A stretch of 9,378 bases of DNA, from contig JAEWJV010000442.1 of the NCBI GenBank assembly GCA_023386395.1, forward strand, positions 1 through 9,378, in the 5' to 3' direction. Below, piece by piece: positions 7,800 to 9,378 of the stretch. The DNA comes from Bacteroidota bacterium (lineage in GTDB: Bacteria; Bacteroidota; Bacteroidia; Chitinophagales; Chitinophagaceae). The notes under the pieces were generated by a model. It saw only the letters and a program-made list of their open reading frames with translations. It was not told the DNA's origin and made no database searches. Positions within the stretch are counted from its first letter, which is position 1; each line of letters starts with the position of its first letter. Position numbers and translations under genes: made by a program.

Positions 7800-9068
7800 T
7801 CATTTCAAATTAATTACATTACAAGCTATTGTTTTTCTTTCTTGAAGTTGTTTTTCAAACTTCGACCGCAATGCTTTCATGTCTTCGCTTACTTTCTTGT
7901 TTAAAATTTTTGCGTAATGCTGCGTTGTCTTTAAATTCTTATGTCCGAGCATCTTACTTACAGATTCGATTGGAACGTCATTATTTAAAGTAACAGTGGT
8001 TGCAAAAGTGTGACGCGCAAGATGATAGGTTAGAACCTTTTCGATTCCGCACACAGCCGCAATCTCTTTAAGATACTCATTCATTTTTTGATTGGTTAGA
8101 ATCGGCAATACCATATCATGTGCTAAACATTTTGGATGATTTTTGTACCGTTCAATTATGTCAAGACAGACAGGCAATAGAGGAATAGGCGCAGGTGTGT
8201 GCGATTTTTTTCTTTGAATGAATAACCACTTAAATCCATCTATCCCGGTCCTTATTTCAGAGCGCTTTAATTTTTGAACGTCTGCATAGGCAAGTCCTGT
8301 ATAACAACTAAACAGAAAAATGTTGCGAACAATAGTGAGTCGCTCAGTAGCGAATTTTTTTGCAGCAATGGCTTCTAATTCTTCTGTGACAAGAAATTCC
8401 TTAATAACTTCTTTTCGTGTGAGCTTATATCCAATAAAAGGATCTTTCAACAACCACTCTTTTTTTACACATAGAAGCACAATCTTTTTAAAATCTCCCA
8501 AATATTTCATCGCTGTATTGTGGGCAATCTTCTTCTCTGCTTTGAGAAAATATTCAAGGTCAGCGATGAACTCGTAGTTTATTTTCTTCACATCAACATC
8601 CGTTTGATTATACTTCCAGTAAAGAAAATTGGCGAGGTGGTCGCAAGTAGTTTCGAAATGATCGAGTGTGCCTTGTGCATACTCTTCATTCGCAATTAGT
8701 GCCTTCATTTGATTGTTGTGATGACAGAATAATTCCATCAACAATCGAGGTCGTTCTGTTGTGCCGGTTAATTTGTTCTTTACAGTTTCAGCAGTCACCA
8801 ATTCATTGCACTCTATCAAGTTCCTATGAACTTCATAAACTTTTGATTGCAGCGTATCCAAATAAGCGTTGATGGTTCTTGCATCTTCTTTTGTTCCGTT
8901 AACTCTGCCCGTGTGAGAGTTCCATCTTTTAGGATCACAAAAACGTTTGGTTGATATTTCAGCTCTTTGCTGGTCAATAGTGATGCGCAGATAAATTGAT
9001 GTTTCACCTGCAGAACTGTTCTTTGACTTTTTTAAGAAAAAAAGTAAACTAAATCTCTTACTAATCAT
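7800..9068 (-). CDS. Tyrosine recombinase / integrase of the Bacteroidota conjugative-element type
   Basis: This 422-residue site-specific recombinase probably inserts and excises the element. The ATG at 9066-9068 is the first start in frame, since a TAA lies four codons upstream (9078-9080). An N-terminal arm-binding domain (about 1-95; ISKRFSLLFFLKK…IYLRITIDQQRAEIST) is followed by a SAM-like core-binding domain (about 105-210; …EYFLKAEKKIAHNTAMKYLGDFK). The catalytic domain occupies about 225-395. Its active-site residues are a Lys at 287/288, His349 and Arg352 in HLARH, His376 in LGHK, and the nucleophile Tyr385 in TTQHYAKI. Where many relatives have TGLR, this one has TGLAYADV with Ala260; loss of this first Arg is known in Bacteroides integrases such as IntDOT and does not imply a dead enzyme. 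The length is normal and the frame is unbroken. The gene lies about 250 bp from a tRNA-Ser, the usual place for an element integrase. No excisionase gene is visible in the window. Confidence 0.93.
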   Translation of the reverse strand: MISKRFSLLFFLKKSKNSSAGETSIYLRITIDQQRAEISTKRFCDPKRWNSHTGRVNGTKEDARTINAYLDTLQSKVYEVHRNLIECNELVTAETVKNKLTGTTERPRLLMELFCHHNNQMKALIANEEYAQGTLDHFETTCDHLANFLYWKYNQTDVDVKKINYEFIADLEYFLKAEKKIAHNTAMKYLGDFKKIVLLCVKKEWLLKDPFIGYKLTRKEVIKEFLVTEELEAIAAKKFATERLTIVRNIFLFSCYTGLAYADVQKLKRSEIRTGIDGFKWLFIQRKKSHTPAPIPLLPVCLDIIERYKNHPKCLAHDMVLPILTNQKMNEYLKEIAAVCGIEKVLTYHLARHTFATTVTLNNDVPIESVSKMLGHKNLKTTQHYAKILNKKVSEDMKALRSKFEKQLQERKTIACNVINLK

Positions 9069-9167
9069 AACGCACTTTTAATGTGAATAAATGTAGAAGG
9101 AAGAGACTTCGAAAACAAGATGTTCAATAATGAAACAACTTGATTTTAAGTTAGTTATCTGTGGTTT

Positions 9168-9213
9168 GGTGCGTCAATTTTTTTATAAATTTTGACGCAC
9201 CGAATAACGCACC
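9168..9213. repeat. Inverted repeat GGTGCGTCAA…TTGACGCACC plus an extra ACGCACC
   Basis: The perfect 10-bp arms GGTGCGTCAA (9168-9177) and TTGACGCACC (9192-9201) enclose 14 AT-rich bases. A further ACGCACC in the orientation of the second arm lies at 9207-9213. A related AACGCAC is at 9070-9075 next to the integrase start. The repeat sits 100 bp upstream of the integrase gene and lacks the flanking T-run of an intrinsic terminator on the strand leading into int. A recombinase or regulator binding site is the likeliest role. Confidence 0.7.
9170..9181. repeat. 12-bp direct repeat TGCGTCAATTTT, copy 2 (before the integrase gene)
   Basis: This copy is identical to 7779-7790 and overlaps the left arm of the inverted repeat. 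The similarity ends abruptly on both sides, so it is a short site and not a longer duplicated segment. Confidence 0.5.
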
Positions 9214-9215
9214 AA

Positions 9216-9307
9216 CATTTTGATAAATTCTGTTACGTTTTGATAAACACTCAAAATAAAAAACCTTCAAACTCAATAATTTGAAGGCATTTGATACATT
9301 TTGATAA
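9216..9307. repeat. Three direct copies of TTTTGATAA, candidate recombinase sites
   Basis: TTTTGATAA occurs at 9218-9226, 9238-9246 and 9299-9307, all in the same orientation. The first and third copies are also preceded by CA. A shortened relative, TTTGATA, is at 9290-9296. The first two copies are 20 bp apart, about two helical turns. They lie between the integrase gene and the tRNA, where arm- or core-type integrase sites and the att junction would be expected. The role is inferred from position. Confidence 0.55.
9253..9287 (-). terminator. Intrinsic terminator downstream of tRNA-Ser
   Basis: On the minus strand the 8-bp stem CCTTCAAA/TTTGAAGG (arms 9280-9287 and 9264-9271 on the plus strand) has an 8-nt loop. 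TTTTTTATTTT (9263-9253) follows directly. This is a standard rho-independent terminator placed about 30 bases after the tRNA 3' end, so it would end the tRNA transcript before it reaches the integrase. Confidence 0.8.
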
Positions 9308-9316
9308 GTATTCCAG

Positions 9317-9378
9317 CGGTGTGGGAGGGATTCGAACCCTCGGTACAGAGTTACCCGTACGGCAGTTTAGCAAACTAC
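9317..9378 (-). tRNA. tRNA-Ser(GCU), 3' part (5' part beyond the window)
   Basis: The minus strand shows the 3' half of a class II tRNA. The anticodon stem-loop is 9362-9378, with loop TTGCTAA and anticodon GCU (9371-9369). A long variable arm (about 9342-9361) follows, then the T arm GAGGG-TTCGAAT-CCCTC (9341-9325). The acceptor strand CCACACC (9324-9318) and a G discriminator (9317) complete it. CCA is not encoded. The long variable arm plus the GCU anticodon identify serine. The window edge falls at the first base of the anticodon stem, so I cannot tell whether the gene is whole. It could also be a 3' duplicate left at an att site. Confidence 0.92.

Larger units (their letters stand above)
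9069..9316. other. Candidate attachment/regulatory region between integrase and tRNA-Ser
   Basis: These 248 bases contain no plausible gene. They hold the GCGTCA inverted repeat, the TTTTGATAA copies and the tRNA terminator. Such clusters next to an integrase and a tRNA 3' end fit an att site with recombinase-binding repeats. The exact crossover cannot be placed because the other end of the element lies outside the window. I see no clear TAnnTTTG promoter for the integrase. Confidence 0.5.

Noticed and set aside
8285..8300. Integrase inactive because the TGLR Arg is replaced by Ala260
   Set aside because: Loss of this Arg is normal in active Bacteroidota integrases such as IntDOT. The other catalytic residues, including Tyr385, are present.
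1..9378. CRISPR array, riboswitch or toxin-antitoxin pair
   Set aside because: No regularly spaced repeats of 20-40 bp, no riboswitch core I recognise, and no pair of small overlapping genes were found on either strand.

Overview
The window looks like the right-hand end of an integrated conjugative or mobilizable element in a member of the Bacteroidota. The DNA is AT-rich. The coupling protein at the left edge, the tyrosine recombinase with an Ala where the first catalytic Arg is usually found, and the exported proteins whose signal peptides cut just before Gln (…AFS|QE, …AVC|QE) are all typical of that phylum. I cannot name a genus from the sequence.

Layout. Positions 1-1705 (+) carry the 3' part of a TraG/MobC-like conjugative coupling ATPase; its true start lies left of the window. 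After 234 noncoding bases comes a three-gene accessory block. An exported 1183-residue WD40-repeat/caspase-like (C14) protein at 1940-5491 (+) runs tail to tail into a two-gene minus-strand operon. That operon holds a membrane protein with a lone CHASE2-type sensor domain (about 6317-7552) and an exported 279-residue protein of unknown family (5481-6320). The operon genes overlap by ATGA, and the last gene overlaps the caspase gene by 11 bp. A 422-residue tyrosine recombinase (7800-9068, -) follows. A repeat-rich stretch of about 250 bp (9069-9316) then contains an inverted repeat, three TTTTGATAA direct repeats and an intrinsic terminator. The 3' part of a tRNA-Ser(GCU) gene (9317-9378, -) closes the window.

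How it fits together. Coupling protein, then cargo, then integrase, then tRNA is the order expected when an element has inserted at a tRNA 3' end, with cargo between the transfer genes and the integrase. All three cargo proteins appear to act at or outside the inner membrane. CHASE2 is a periplasmic ligand-sensing module usually fused to a cytoplasmic kinase or cyclase, but here it has no output domain. Its partners are an exported protease-like protein with WD40 propellers and an exported orphan. I infer that the three form one envelope-located sensing and proteolysis module carried by the element. This is a hypothesis from gene order and domain content, and the sequence gives no direct proof of a joint function.
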